From positions 1,594,497-1,658,496 of the forward strand of contig NC_013515.1 in the NCBI RefSeq assembly GCF_000024565.1: a DNA stretch of 64,000 bases. The letters run 5' to 3'. Shown here one piece after another: positions 9,113 through 17,803 of this stretch. The stretch comes from Streptobacillus moniliformis DSM 12112 (GTDB lineage: Bacteria > Fusobacteriota > Fusobacteriia > Fusobacteriales > Leptotrichiaceae). The notes beneath the pieces were generated by a model. The model had not been told where the DNA came from. It saw nothing but the letters and a program-made list of their open reading frames with translations, and ran no database searches. The stretch's first letter is position 1. Each line of letters opens with the position of its first letter. The translations under genes were made by a program, and so were the position numbers.

Positions 9113-9940
9113 GAATGTTTTAGATGTCGCATCTTGACTACTTTTTGCTAAGCTATGTAAATATCTTGCAAATTTTGTCATCATATATTTTACAGCGTTT
9201 TTTGTAGAAATTTCTGTCAAATTGTCATCTCCAAAACAAGATAAATAAGACTCTGTGCATATCATATTGGTTGTTCCAACAAATGCATTTAGATTATCAT
9301 CATTTAATTCTGTTGCAATATTATTAGCTCTTGGAATAAAAACTTTCCATGAATCAACCCAATGTATATTTTTCTCAATTAAATTATGTTCTACATATCC
9401 TATCTGTTGTCCTTTACCTATACAAACTACAGGTTTTTTCATCCCATTTGGTTCTTTTCTAAAGTTCTGATCTTTAATAAAATTACCCTCTAATCCAAAT
9501 GGTTTTCTTGTTGAAATATATAAACTTAAAGACTTTGTATTATCTTTTGAGAATATTTTTTCAATGATTTTAATTCCTAAACTATCTCTAATAAATATAT
9601 CTATACCTTTAATCAATAATTTTCTTTTTACATTAGAAATAATTTTATTATTTCTATTAGTTACAACTTTAACCTCTAATTTATTTTTATTAATATCGCT
9701 AATAAAGTAACACACGCCACCTCTATTATTTGTATTAGGAAAAATATCATCAGGAGTTAAAAAATCATATAGTTCCATAATAGAGCTATCATTTAACATA
9801 TACTCTCTAAAACTATCTAATCCTTTACCTCCTGCAAACCATCTTGTTGGTGTTATAAAACTTGTGTAATTATTTGATAACTGTTTCCCAAGTAAAACAA
9901 AATGATGATAAATTGGCTTAGCACTCGTTTGAGCTCCACC

Positions 9941-9999
9941 ATCACTAACTTGATATGGTGGATTTCCTACTATTGCTCCAAAATTCACTGTTTCTTCAC
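9941..9999. repeat. 5' homology block of the specificity cassettes
   Basis: 59 bp matching 11116-11174 with one mismatch, direct orientation, offset 1175 bp. It covers the NPPY methylase motif, so exchange here would keep the catalytic site intact. Confidence 0.85.
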
Positions 10000-10110
10000 A
10001 CACCTTTAACAATCTATCTTAATTCTCTAGATTGAGTAAAATTAATACTTTTTTATCCTTAATATCTAATATTTAAAAGACTAATGTTATTTCCTTTTTC
10101 AAACTTATTA

Positions 10111-13100
10111 TTACATCTCCTTTATTGAAGATCTAATATGCTCTCGTTCAGTAGATGTTAATTCATATTTATCAAATAATTGCTCATCTATTTCTTTAAT
10201 AGATTTTGACCAATCTATATCTGATTTATCACTAAAATCCTGAATAGGTACAAATCTATAAGTAATCTTTGTTCCATTTTGATTCGCTTTTGCAATACTA
10301 ATTAAAAATCTTGTAAATTTTGTTTTTAAATATTTTTCAATATTCATTGAACTTGACTTATCTAAATTTAAATCTCCACCAATAACTAAATATGTTTCAG
10401 TAACAATAGAATTAGGTTCGCTAATAATAGTATTTAAATTATCATCTTGTAAATCCTTTCCAATATTATTTGCAAAAGGGGTTATTACTTTCCATTTGTT
10501 AATCCAATTAAAATTTTTTTTAATCAAATCTTTTTCTACATATCCTATTTTACCTTTACTCGCATAAATTTTAACTGGATTTGTAATTTCTTTTTCATTA
10601 TTTTTAAATAAGTCTGTTGTTATGAATTTAGTATTAAACCCAAAAGGATTTCTAACTGAAATATATTTTATTAACATATTTTCAGAATTTTCATTTAGTT
10701 GTACACCTCCATTATTAACCATTCTATAAACAATATTAAAAGCTATATTATCAGAAATAAATATTTCTAAATTTTTAATTCTTTTTTCTCTTAGTTGATT
10801 GTTTATAATTTTTTTATCTTTAATATTAATAATTCTTATTCCATTATTATCACTATCATATTTATCTTGATATAAGAAATAATTAATTCCTCCTCTTAGA
10901 TTCACATTAGAAAAAATATCTTGAGGTGTAATAAAATTTGTAATTTGCTTTAATCCTTTTAATCCCAACATATACTCTCTAAATTCATCTAATCCTTTAC
11001 CTCCAGAAAACCAAACACTTGGAACTATTAATGTCGCAAATTTTGGTTTTAAATAAAAGGATATCATAGAAAATTTATTATAAATAGGTTTGGCACTTCC
11101 CGTTCCACTATTATTATCACTAACTTGATATGGTGGATTTCCTACTATTGCTCCAAAGTTCACTGTTTCTTCACCTGCCTTTATTTCATCAGTTAATTCT
11201 ATATAACTAAATTTCTTATTTTGTTTCAGTAAATTACTCACTTTTTTGTAATCAACTTCATTATTTTCAGATGTAATTTTTATTAAATCATAAGAATTAA
11301 ATTTAGTTGCTATATTATCTACATTTAAATTCAATATTTCATAAAATCTTCTAGTAAATTCATATGCAATAGAAGATGTCGGTATAGAATAAATAATATC
11401 TGAAACCTCATTATGTGAAAAGCCTAAATCATCTACTAATCTTTTATATATTGCTACAGTATATTCTCCAGACTTACTTGCTATATCCAATAATTTATTT
11501 TTATTATTTACAATTTCTCTTAATCCATCTTCTGGAAAAAGATTAACCATATCCTCACAAATATTTGTTGGTGTTATTACTTCAGATTCTGACATTCTAT
11601 TAAATTTTTTCAAAGATGTTAAGGCTCTATCTAATGGATTAACACTCTCATCAGAAGCAAGCCTTGAAATATTTTGTATTTTATAATCTAACTTACTTCT
11701 TTTAAAAGGATCCATTAAAGATGATAATTTTACTAAAACATCTTTATTTAAGTATAATTTTTTTGCTAATCTAGTATTTTCCTCTTTTTGTAAAACATTT
11801 AATATATCATCTAATGATGATACATTATCCTTAGTTAAGAATGAAAAGAAAAGTAATCTTTGATAATATGTTTTAATTTGTCTTTCTAGACGCTTAATTT
11901 CTTCATCAGTTTTTTCTTCTCTATATGACTGATTTTCTTTATCTTTTCTATTTTCTTTTTCATAAGTACTATCTGAATAATCATCTATATCGATATCATT
12001 ACCATCCCCTTGATTCGGATTTATTGTTAATCCCTGTTTAGAATTGAATTCTCCTTGTTCTTCAATTGCTTTTCTCACATAATCATCTTCTAAAATTGAT
12101 AAATCTACAGGAATATCTGATACCTCATCTGAAACACTTCTTTGATTATTATACAAACTTACTGTCTCAAGTATATTTGTTGCTTCAACCTGACTAATTT
12201 TATTGTTATTCATTACTATAATAGGTGAAATTCGTAGTTCTTCTGTTATTCTATCTTTTAATTTTGAATTACCATTTTCTTCAATATTTACATTATATAT
12301 TAATGATTTTTGTTCCTGCATTCTAAATAATCTATTAGGATCAAAATCTACCAGTAAAGTTTGTGGTTTTAAATTTTCTTTTATAATACCTTTTTCACTT
12401 GATAAAGTTTTAATATACTGATTTTGTAGTCTAAATATTGATTGATCGTATTCTTGAGGAGAAGAGGTATCTTTAAAATATATCATAGTATCCCATTGTT
12501 CTACAGTTGAACCTGTAAGCATTCTATTTACTGTAAGTGTCAACGTTTTTTTATTCTCCAATTCAAACTCTTTAATTTTATTTTTAATATCATTCGGTGT
12601 TTTATATATTTTGTTTGAATCTACTCCTGATATATTTAAAATTTTATATTCATTCAAATTTTTAAAAAAATCTTTATTTTTAATAATTAATTCTTCCATA
12701 GCATCACAAGATGCACAATAAGGCAATACCATAACCATATGTTTACACATTTTACCATAATCAAGAAATCCTAATAAATTTTCATCATCTTGACTTCCAT
12801 CTATAACTTTTAATAAATCAATTATTTCAGATTCATTTTGAAATTTTTTGTGAGCATTATTTTTACTGTCTTTTTTTATAGATATAGGTTCAAATAATTT
12901 TGAAAATACAAAACTAACACCTTTTTTTCTTAAGGCTTCCATCTTTTGTCTTGATGATTTATTAGGATTAAATGCAAATCTTATCATTTGAGGAAACCCA
13001 TAATATGGATTATCCCATTCGTTCACATCATCATTATTCAAATTATTCTTATCCCATTTTTCCTGTTCTTTAACTATATCAGAAAATTGTACAAAAGAAA

Positions 13101-14190
13101 TAATATCTTCTTTTTCAAATTCACTTCCCATTAATATACGATAAGGTGTTCCTGAAAGATGTAATCTTATAGTCGCATTTATTTTCTTTATTTTTTTATT
13201 TGCTTCTTCAATATCCATACTATAATCAGATAATTTTTTAAAATTTTTATCATCACTTCTATCATATCCTTCATCTTTTAATATTTTTCCAAATGATTCA
13301 GCTCTTGCTCCAAAATGAGTTTCATCAACAATTAACAAGTCAATTTTTTCTTCAAAAAGTTGTCTGTGTTTATCCTTTATATTTTCTCCTTGTAAATCCT
13401 GTAAGGTTAAGAAAAGAACTACTTTCTTATTTTCTATTATTTTATCTTTTATAATTTTTTCATTACTAATTAAATCATTTACATCTAAAAATACATATTG
13501 ATAAAAATTTCCTGCACTTTCTAGTGTTTTCTTCCATTCATCTTTAACATCAGCTTTAGCAGAAACTATTAAAACTAAATTAGCATCCATCTCTAATGCA
13601 CAACAAAGCGAAGTAAATGATTTACCAAAACGCATAACTGCATACATTAATAAATTTTTTCTACCATTTTGTATTGCTTTTTTAAAATTATTTACCACTT
13701 CTAATTGATTTGGTCTTAAATTCCAATTAGCACCTCGTTGATAATGAAATGTTTTTAAAAGTTTATTATTAGAACTATAGTATTCATATTTATCTGTATT
13801 TTGTATATAATTGTCCTTTATATCTTCAATAGCTTTTTCAATATCTAATGGATACGTATCTTTAAAAAACTCCTTACTATAATATATATCATCATCTAAA
13901 TCAGAACGTAATAATCTTATTTTTTCTAAATCATTTTCTAAAAATTGATGAACAGAATAATCCCTAAAGTATATTTCATTATCAATAACAGCTTTACATT
14001 CATATTGTTTTTCCAAATCTGGAAAAAAATTTTTCCACTCATTTAATCTTTGTGTAACGGATCTATATGTATCTCCAATTTTTAAATAATTAGGAATTGT
14101 ATTTGTTGTAAAAGCGTAAATATGAGGCTCAACTCTACCAACAATAATTCTGTCTAATATGTCTATTGCTTCTATCTTCGTTTCTTTCAT
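10111..14190 (-). CDS. Single-chain restriction-modification enzyme: GIY-YIG-like nuclease, SF2 helicase, adenine methylase, target recognition
   Basis: 1359 residues. Residues about 15-100 resemble the T5orf172/GIY-YIG nuclease fold (HIYAF at about 22-26, YLKIGDT, then Arg-rich helix). About 150-620 is a superfamily-2 helicase: MRFGKSFT P-loop, IVDETHFG (DEAH-like), LHLSGTPY (motif III) and QSIFRLQNQY (motif VI). About 870-1030 is a gamma-type N6-adenine methylase: TPTNICEDM (motif X), LLDIASKSGEYTVA (motif I position, weakly conserved) and NPPY at 1018-1021. The rest is the recognition region. This recalls Type ISP enzymes but with a GIY-YIG-like rather than Mrr-like nuclease. Start 14190 follows AGAAAGGA; 13 bp after the partner gene. 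Confidence 0.8.
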   Translation of the reverse strand: MKETKIEAIDILDRIIVGRVEPHIYAFTTNTIPNYLKIGDTYRSVTQRLNEWKNFFPDLEKQYECKAVIDNEIYFRDYSVHQFLENDLEKIRLLRSDLDDDIYYSKEFFKDTYPLDIEKAIEDIKDNYIQNTDKYEYYSSNNKLLKTFHYQRGANWNLRPNQLEVVNNFKKAIQNGRKNLLMYAVMRFGKSFTSLCCALEMDANLVLIVSAKADVKDEWKKTLESAGNFYQYVFLDVNDLISNEKIIKDKIIENKKVVLFLTLQDLQGENIKDKHRQLFEEKIDLLIVDETHFGARAESFGKILKDEGYDRSDDKNFKKLSDYSMDIEEANKKIKKINATIRLHLSGTPYRILMGSEFEKEDIISFVQFSDIVKEQEKWDKNNLNNDDVNEWDNPYYGFPQMIRFAFNPNKSSRQKMEALRKKGVSFVFSKLFEPISIKKDSKNNAHKKFQNESEIIDLLKVIDGSQDDENLLGFLDYGKMCKHMVMVLPYCASCDAMEELIIKNKDFFKNLNEYKILNISGVDSNKIYKTPNDIKNKIKEFELENKKTLTLTVNRMLTGSTVEQWDTMIYFKDTSSPQEYDQSIFRLQNQYIKTLSSEKGIIKENLKPQTLLVDFDPNRLFRMQEQKSLIYNVNIEENGNSKLKDRITEELRISPIIVMNNNKISQVEATNILETVSLYNNQRSVSDEVSDIPVDLSILEDDYVRKAIEEQGEFNSKQGLTINPNQGDGNDIDIDDYSDSTYEKENRKDKENQSYREEKTDEEIKRLERQIKTYYQRLLFFSFLTKDNVSSLDDILNVLQKEENTRLAKKLYLNKDVLVKLSSLMDPFKRSKLDYKIQNISRLASDESVNPLDRALTSLKKFNRMSESEVITPTNICEDMVNLFPEDGLREIVNNKNKLLDIASKSGEYTVAIYKRLVDDLGFSHNEVSDIIYSIPTSSIAYEFTRRFYEILNLNVDNIATKFNSYDLIKITSENNEVDYKKVSNLLKQNKKFSYIELTDEIKAGEETVNFGAIVGNPPYQVSDNNSGTGSAKPIYNKFSMISFYLKPKFATLIVPSVWFSGGKGLDEFREYMLGLKGLKQITNFITPQDIFSNVNLRGGINYFLYQDKYDSDNNGIRIINIKDKKIINNQLREKRIKNLEIFISDNIAFNIVYRMVNNGGVQLNENSENMLIKYISVRNPFGFNTKFITTDLFKNNEKEITNPVKIYASKGKIGYVEKDLIKKNFNWINKWKVITPFANNIGKDLQDDNLNTIISEPNSIVTETYLVIGGDLNLDKSSSMNIEKYLKTKFTRFLISIAKANQNGTKITYRFVPIQDFSDKSDIDWSKSIKEIDEQLFDKYELTSTEREHIRSSIKEM

Positions 14191-14203
14191 CTAAAATCCT
14201 TTC

Positions 14204-15121
14204 TTATTTAACAAATCTTTGAATACAATTTTTTTTGTTTGCTCTCCAATCTTTAATAACACAATAATTGTCATTGTGTTCTTCTTCAAATTCAAAAAGT
14301 AATATTTGATTATTTGAAGATATTGGTTTTTTAAATGGTATAGTATAAACTAATCCATCCATTTGCCATATATTCCAAGAAATAATTTTTGCTATTTTAA
14401 TTAATTCTTTATCTGTTGGATATCTTTTAAGTTTATACATCATATTATCACAATAAGTAGCTAATAAATTTTCTCTAGCAATTAATAGGCTATCTCCTTG
14501 AAACTCAAAACCGTATACACTTTGAAATGCACGTTCACTCCACTTAAGCCAATCTTTTTCATTTTCTACATTTTCATTAACTACCCGTAATTTCCTATCT
14601 AATATACCTATTCTTTGATTAATATCTATATAGTTACCAGAAACCGTGTCATATCTACTTACAAGATATGGTGCTTCTCCACAAGTAATTTCTAATCTAT
14701 TTTCATCTACATATTTTTCCCAAGATTTATTTTTTTCTTTAGGAAATTCTATTTTTTCAAATGTTGATTCCCAAGATTTATCTTTTTCAATATTAAAAAT
14801 ATTATTTCTACCAAACCACGCATTATCAATTAAATTATTTTGTGCATTACAAATCCAACTAGGTGTAAATACCTCTGCTTTAGCTTTAGTCCTAATAACC
14901 TGACTTTTTTTAGATTTTAACACTCTAGGTTGTATAACATTACTATTTTCTCCTGTTATCAAATGATACAATATATGATGTTTTGAATTATATGCATTAC
15001 CAAAATGTTCATAATCATCTGTTGCCCAAATTATATTTTTATTTGTAGTTCTATCTATTAAAAGTATTTCTAAAATTTCTTTACTCCTCTTTTCTTCACT
15101 TATATCAATCTTTAAATCCAT
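14204..15121 (-). CDS. Restriction-modification partner protein with partial methylase signature
   Basis: 305-residue cytoplasmic protein translated just before the large restriction enzyme, probably from the same message. It has KAKAEVFTPSWICNAQNN (FTP motif X of adenine methylases) at about 80-97, followed by ITCGEAPYLVSRYD, which sits where a cofactor-binding loop is expected, and DGLVYTIPF later. No NPPY catalytic motif is present, so it may be a split or accessory methylase subunit completing the large protein, whose own motif I is degenerate. Similar proteins are commonly labelled 'restriction endonuclease subunit M'. Start set by GGGGGA seven bases upstream. Confidence 0.65.
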   Translation of the reverse strand: MDLKIDISEEKRSKEILEILLIDRTTNKNIIWATDDYEHFGNAYNSKHHILYHLITGENSNVIQPRVLKSKKSQVIRTKAKAEVFTPSWICNAQNNLIDNAWFGRNNIFNIEKDKSWESTFEKIEFPKEKNKSWEKYVDENRLEITCGEAPYLVSRYDTVSGNYIDINQRIGILDRKLRVVNENVENEKDWLKWSERAFQSVYGFEFQGDSLLIARENLLATYCDNMMYKLKRYPTDKELIKIAKIISWNIWQMDGLVYTIPFKKPISSNNQILLFEFEEEHNDNYCVIKDWRANKKNCIQRFVK

Positions 15122-15590
15122 TTAATTTCCCCCGTTATAGAATATATTCAATATTAAACTTTTTATATATAGTCATTTTATACAAATCATCATAATTCTA
15201 TATAAATTTAAATATGTTACCAAACTATATTTTTAATACTATTTTACCATATTTAAATCAATTTTTCATCTAAAATATTAATGAGGTCAAATTCAAAAAA
15301 ATCCAACCTCTTATAGCTAAATATAATTATTTTTGCAACTACCAAAATGGTAGGTATTTATGTTATATCGTATTATAAAAATTTTGAACATTTTTCTGTT
15401 GGTTATATATATGAAGAATATATTTTATTTAATAAAATAGTTAAAATTATGACCCTCATAATTTCATAATATGAAATATATTATAAAATTACATAATTTA
15501 AATAAACACATTAAATTTAGTGTGAATAATATTTTGCTTATATTTCAACAATATTTTACTTTAAGTTAAATTAAAACAAAACATTAATTA
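15122..15590. other. Non-coding region between the restriction locus and the first exported small protein
   Basis: No credible gene on either strand. It contains a perfect short palindrome CTACCA-aaa-TGGTAG (15339-15353), the TTTCATAATATGAAA palindrome described separately, and very AT-rich DNA. The promoter of the minus-strand restriction operon must lie here; I cannot pick one with confidence. Confidence 0.5.
15462..15476. promoter_or_regulatory. Palindrome shared by the small exported-protein cassettes
   Basis: TTTCATAATATGAAA, a perfect inverted repeat with a single central base, 114 bp upstream of the -35 box. Same 15-mer at 60136-60150; near matches at 19932-19946 (14/15), 20761-20775 and 17759-17773 (13/15). 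Confidence 0.55.
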
Positions 15591-15620
15591 TTGACTTTTA
15601 TAAACTACAAAAGTTATACT
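15591..15620 (+). promoter_or_regulatory. Cassette promoter 1
   Basis: TTGACT (15591-15596), 18-bp spacer, TATACT (15615-15620). Spacer and downstream bases closely resemble the promoter at 60286-60314 (both read AAGTTATACTGATTAT around the -10). Confidence 0.75.
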
Positions 15621-15674
15621 GATTATAGAAAGAATGAGTGGCACATTCCCCAAAAAAAGAAAGAAGGTTATTTC

Positions 15675-16028
15675 ATGAAAAAAAATTTATTTATTTTTTC
15701 TATTTTGTTTTTAGGAGCTATTAGTTTTAGTGAAGGATTAAATGGTATCGAGGTTAAAGAATATAGCAATATTAATTTAAGTAAGGTTGAACTTAAGGAA
15801 AATGGTAATATTGATTTAAATGATGTTAAAAATACAGGAATTGTAGGAGATATTGTAAAAGATGTTGCCAAAGAATTGATTAAAGATTTTATTAAAGACA
15901 GTATTGATAAAGCTATAGATTATATTAGCGAAAAAGAAGAGTCTGAGGAAAAAGAAATATCAAAAGAGATTCATATAGAACAAAAAATATGTCCACCTGA
16001 ATTAAATGGAACTTGTTTAACAGAGTAA
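15675..16028 (+). CDS. Small Sec-exported protein, candidate effector partnered with a CPBP protease
   Basis: 117 residues; function unknown. Sec signal peptide MKKNLFIFSILFLGAISFSEG, then a short linker, an amphipathic Lys/Asp-rich helical region (GIVGDIVKDVAKELIKDFI...) and two cysteines near the C-terminus. It shares its promoter type with the glycine-zipper proteins in this window but lacks their glycine zipper. Start at ATG 15675 follows GAAGG; the longer open frame to 15591 would begin upstream of the transcription start. The downstream CPBP gene begins four bases after its stop. Confidence 0.65.
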   Translation: MKKNLFIFSILFLGAISFSEGLNGIEVKEYSNINLSKVELKENGNIDLNDVKNTGIVGDIVKDVAKELIKDFIKDSIDKAIDYISEKEESEEKEISKEIHIEQKICPPELNGTCLTE

Positions 16029-16032
16029 TAAA

Positions 16033-16692
16033 ATGAAAACAATTCAAAATATACTTATGTTACCTAATATAAAAACAATTATAAATACATTTAAAATTTT
16101 ATTTTTATTATTTATTCCAGAAGTTTTGATTATACTTTTATTTAAGGAGGTAATTTTTAAAGGTTCAATATCAGTTAATTTAGATCTTATAATTAATTTA
16201 ATTTCACATACTATTTTAATTATTTTATTTAGTTATTTAACAAGACATAATAAGGAATATTACAAAATAAAATTAAAAAGTGTTTTTATAATTTTAAGTG
16301 CAATAATGTTAACATTGGCTTTAAACATAATTATGGATTTTTTTATTCAATCAAAAGAACTAACAACTCGTTTTAATGAAAGGATTATTCTTTACAAATC
16401 AGCTAATAAATTACTGATAATATTGTATATTGTAATATTTGCTCCAATAGAGGAAGAGTTATTTTTTAGAAAACTTATTTTTACATATTTAGAAAATCGT
16501 AAATTTGCATTAATTGTTTCAATAATTTTATTTGCATTTGCACATTCAATTTTTGACTTAAAAATATTTATTATATATTTACCTATTTCGATAATAATTT
16601 CTTTAATTTATTACAAAACAAATTCTGTAAAGATGACTTCTCTATTTCATATGTCATGGAACTCTTTAGCTGTTATTAAATATTTAATTTAA
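16033..16692 (+). CDS. CPBP (CAAX/Abi) family intramembrane metalloprotease
   Basis: 219 residues with about six to seven membrane helices. The CPBP catalytic motifs are intact: PIEEELFFRK (EExxxR) at about residue 139-148, FAFAHSIF (FxxxH) and SLFHMSWN (HxxxN/B). Family members process prenylated proteins or, in bacteria, are often encoded next to bacteriocin genes where they confer self-immunity. Here it starts four bases after a small exported protein with no ribosome site of its own, so translation is probably coupled. Immunity or maturation of that protein is the natural inference, not shown. Confidence 0.8.
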   Translation: MKTIQNILMLPNIKTIINTFKILFLLFIPEVLIILLFKEVIFKGSISVNLDLIINLISHTILIILFSYLTRHNKEYYKIKLKSVFIILSAIMLTLALNIIMDFFIQSKELTTRFNERIILYKSANKLLIILYIVIFAPIEEELFFRKLIFTYLENRKFALIVSIILFAFAHSIFDLKIFIIYLPISIIISLIYYKTNSVKMTSLFHMSWNSLAVIKYLI

Positions 16693-16707
16693 TAGAGGTA
16701 TAAATGG

Positions 16708-16736
16708 GGCTATTCATTTCTGAATAGTCTCTTTTT
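16708..16736 (+). terminator. Intrinsic terminator after the CPBP gene
   Basis: Stem GGCTATTCA/TGAATAGTC (16708-16716 / 16721-16729) with a TTTC loop, followed by TCTCTTTTT. Confidence 0.75.
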
Positions 16737-16743
16737 AAATTAA

Positions 16744-16780
16744 AAGGCTTAACTTCTATTTTACATAGAAATTAAACCTT
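16744..16780 (-). terminator. Intrinsic terminator of the minus-strand small-protein pair
   Basis: Sixteen-pair hairpin (16744-16759 with 16765-16780, 5-nt loop). The two non-Watson-Crick positions become G-U pairs on the minus-strand RNA, which then reads TTTTAATTT. Confidence 0.7.
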
Positions 16781-16789
16781 ATTAAAACT

Positions 16790-17002
16790 CTATTTTTCCT
16801 TACATTGTTTAGTTTTTAATTTTTTTATTAAAAAAGATATTAATTTTAGACAAAGCATATATATCGTAGTCAAAACAAGTTTAAATAATCTTCTTTGTAG
16901 TTTATCTTCAATAAAAATAACCTCATCTACAACAATTAAATTAACAATAATTGGTATAAAGATATATATAAGCAAATTAAAATATTTAAACCTATCTTGC
17001 AT
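16790..17002 (-). CDS. Small two-helix membrane protein, candidate immunity protein
   Basis: 70 residues with two predicted membrane helices (LLIYIFIPIIVNLIVV; LVLTTIYMLCLKLISFLI) and a Lys-rich end. Start at ATG 17002 has GGAG six bases upstream; the ATG at 17014 would leave only three bases after AGGAG. It overlaps the end of the exported glycine-zipper gene by 11 bases, so the two are coupled. No recognised family. The pairing with an exported membrane-active-looking protein suggests protection of the producer. Confidence 0.6.
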   Translation of the reverse strand: MQDRFKYFNLLIYIFIPIIVNLIVVDEVIFIEDKLQRRLFKLVLTTIYMLCLKLISFLIKKLKTKQCKEK

Positions 17003-17489
17003 ATATTTCTCCATATTCTCCTGGTAAAATTATTTTTGAAGGTTTACCTATATTATTTTCTTGTCTTTCACTATTTTCTTGTCTTTCATTATTTTCTTGT
17101 CTTTCATTATTTTCTTGTCTTTCTTCTTCATTTTTTTTACTATCATCCTCATGTTTACCACGAACTTCATCTATAATATATTTCCCAGCACCAACAATTC
17201 CTCCACCTACGAATCCAACAGCACCACCTCCTGCCGCACCTGAAACAGTTCCGACTATTGGTAAAGTATATGTCCCTCCAAGTGAACCTGTAATTGCTCC
17301 GTTTAAAGCACCATCTATAGCTTCATCAAGTACTTGATCTAAAAAATCTTTATTATTCCAAACTTCTTGACGCTCATTTAAATAATCATTATTATCTTTT
17401 AATAAAATTCCAGTATCACCATTAGAAAATGATGTTAAAGATGCTAAAAAAATTGTTAGTCCTAAAAAAACTTTTTTAAATTTTGACAT
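16992..17489 (-). CDS. Exported glycine-zipper protein with ERQENN repeats
   Basis: 165 residues, unknown function. Sec signal peptide (MSKFKKVFLGLTIFLASLTSFSNG), an acidic linker, then a Gly/Ala-rich double helix hairpin at about 55-108 (GALNGAITGSLGG, SGAAGGGAVGFVGGGIVGAG) typical of glycine zippers. A charged tail with about four ERQENN repeats and a final IILPGEYGEIYAR follow. Related in layout to the proteins at 21058 and 60372. Glycine-zipper exported proteins include the Cdz contact-killing bacteriocin of Caulobacter, which makes a toxin role plausible. Followed by a coupled small membrane protein. Confidence 0.65.
   Translation of the reverse strand: MSKFKKVFLGLTIFLASLTSFSNGDTGILLKDNNDYLNERQEVWNNKDFLDQVLDEAIDGALNGAITGSLGGTYTLPIVGTVSGAAGGGAVGFVGGGIVGAGKYIIDEVRGKHEDDSKKNEEERQENNERQENNERQENSERQENNIGKPSKIILPGEYGEIYAR
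17056..17127. repeat. 18-bp in-frame minisatellite (four units)
   Basis: Four head-to-tail copies of an 18-bp unit (TTTTCTTGTCTTTCATTA and variants) that encode the ERQENN repeat of the exported protein. Copy-number change would keep the frame. Confidence 0.85.
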
Positions 17490-17512
17490 AATGTACCATC
17501 TCCAATCTATAT

Positions 17513-17773
17513 TTTATCTTCAATATCATTTTAACTTTAAGAACATAATTTGTCAAATGTTAAAAATGTAACTTAAATTTAATGTTAAAAATTTTAAAGT
17601 TTAAATATTCATTTTTACAACCATCTAATTTAAAATAAAACATGTATTTTATACTATTTCCATAGGTTTCTAGTATTTTTTTTATATCTTTATTATCTAC
17701 AATTTACATTGTATATGAGAGATTATTTTTTAAAAAATATTATCATTAATTCTAAATATTTCATAATGTGTAA
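17513..17773. repeat. Left arm of a long imperfect inverted repeat (promoter-upstream module)
   Basis: About 260 bp upstream of the minus-strand exported gene match, in reverse complement, 20761-21025 upstream of the plus-strand exported gene at roughly 80-85% by eye. It includes the promoter, an AT-rich leader and the palindrome at 17759-17773. No gene lies inside it. Confidence 0.75.
17528..17556 (-). promoter_or_regulatory. Cassette promoter 2
   Basis: Minus strand TTGACA (17551-17556), 17-bp spacer ending AAAGT, TAAAAT (17528-17533). The AACATTTGAC and TTAAAGTTAAAAT stretches are shared with the promoters at 20025 and 20991. Confidence 0.75.
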
Positions 17774-17803
17774 TTAAATTATATTTTTTAAAATAAAATA
17801 CAC

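Larger units (their letters stand above)
8966..9999 (-). pseudogene. Silent second specificity cassette (NPPY motif plus target-recognition region)
   Basis: This segment duplicates only the last third of the large restriction enzyme next door. It opens inside the methylase with EETVNFGAIVGNPPYQVSD and ends with the same SDIDWSKSIKEIDEQLFDK...SSIKEM tail. The roughly 280 residues between differ strongly from the active copy. Its frame can only be opened with a TTG at 10012, no ribosome site is evident, and methylase motifs X and I are missing, so it is unlikely to be a free-standing gene. It lies in direct orientation downstream of the active gene. I read it as a stored recognition domain that could be recombined into the expressed gene through the flanking homologies. 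Confidence 0.7.

Noticed and set aside
9255-9470. Plus-strand 71-codon frame within the silent cassette
   Set aside because: Antisense shadow of the cassette; no start context.
15283-15310. GAGGT/ACCTC hairpin as a terminator
   Set aside because: Only five pairs with an 18-base loop and no T run.
17041-17130. CRISPR-like short repeats
   Set aside because: The 18-bp units are head-to-tail without spacers and are in-frame codons of a protein gene.
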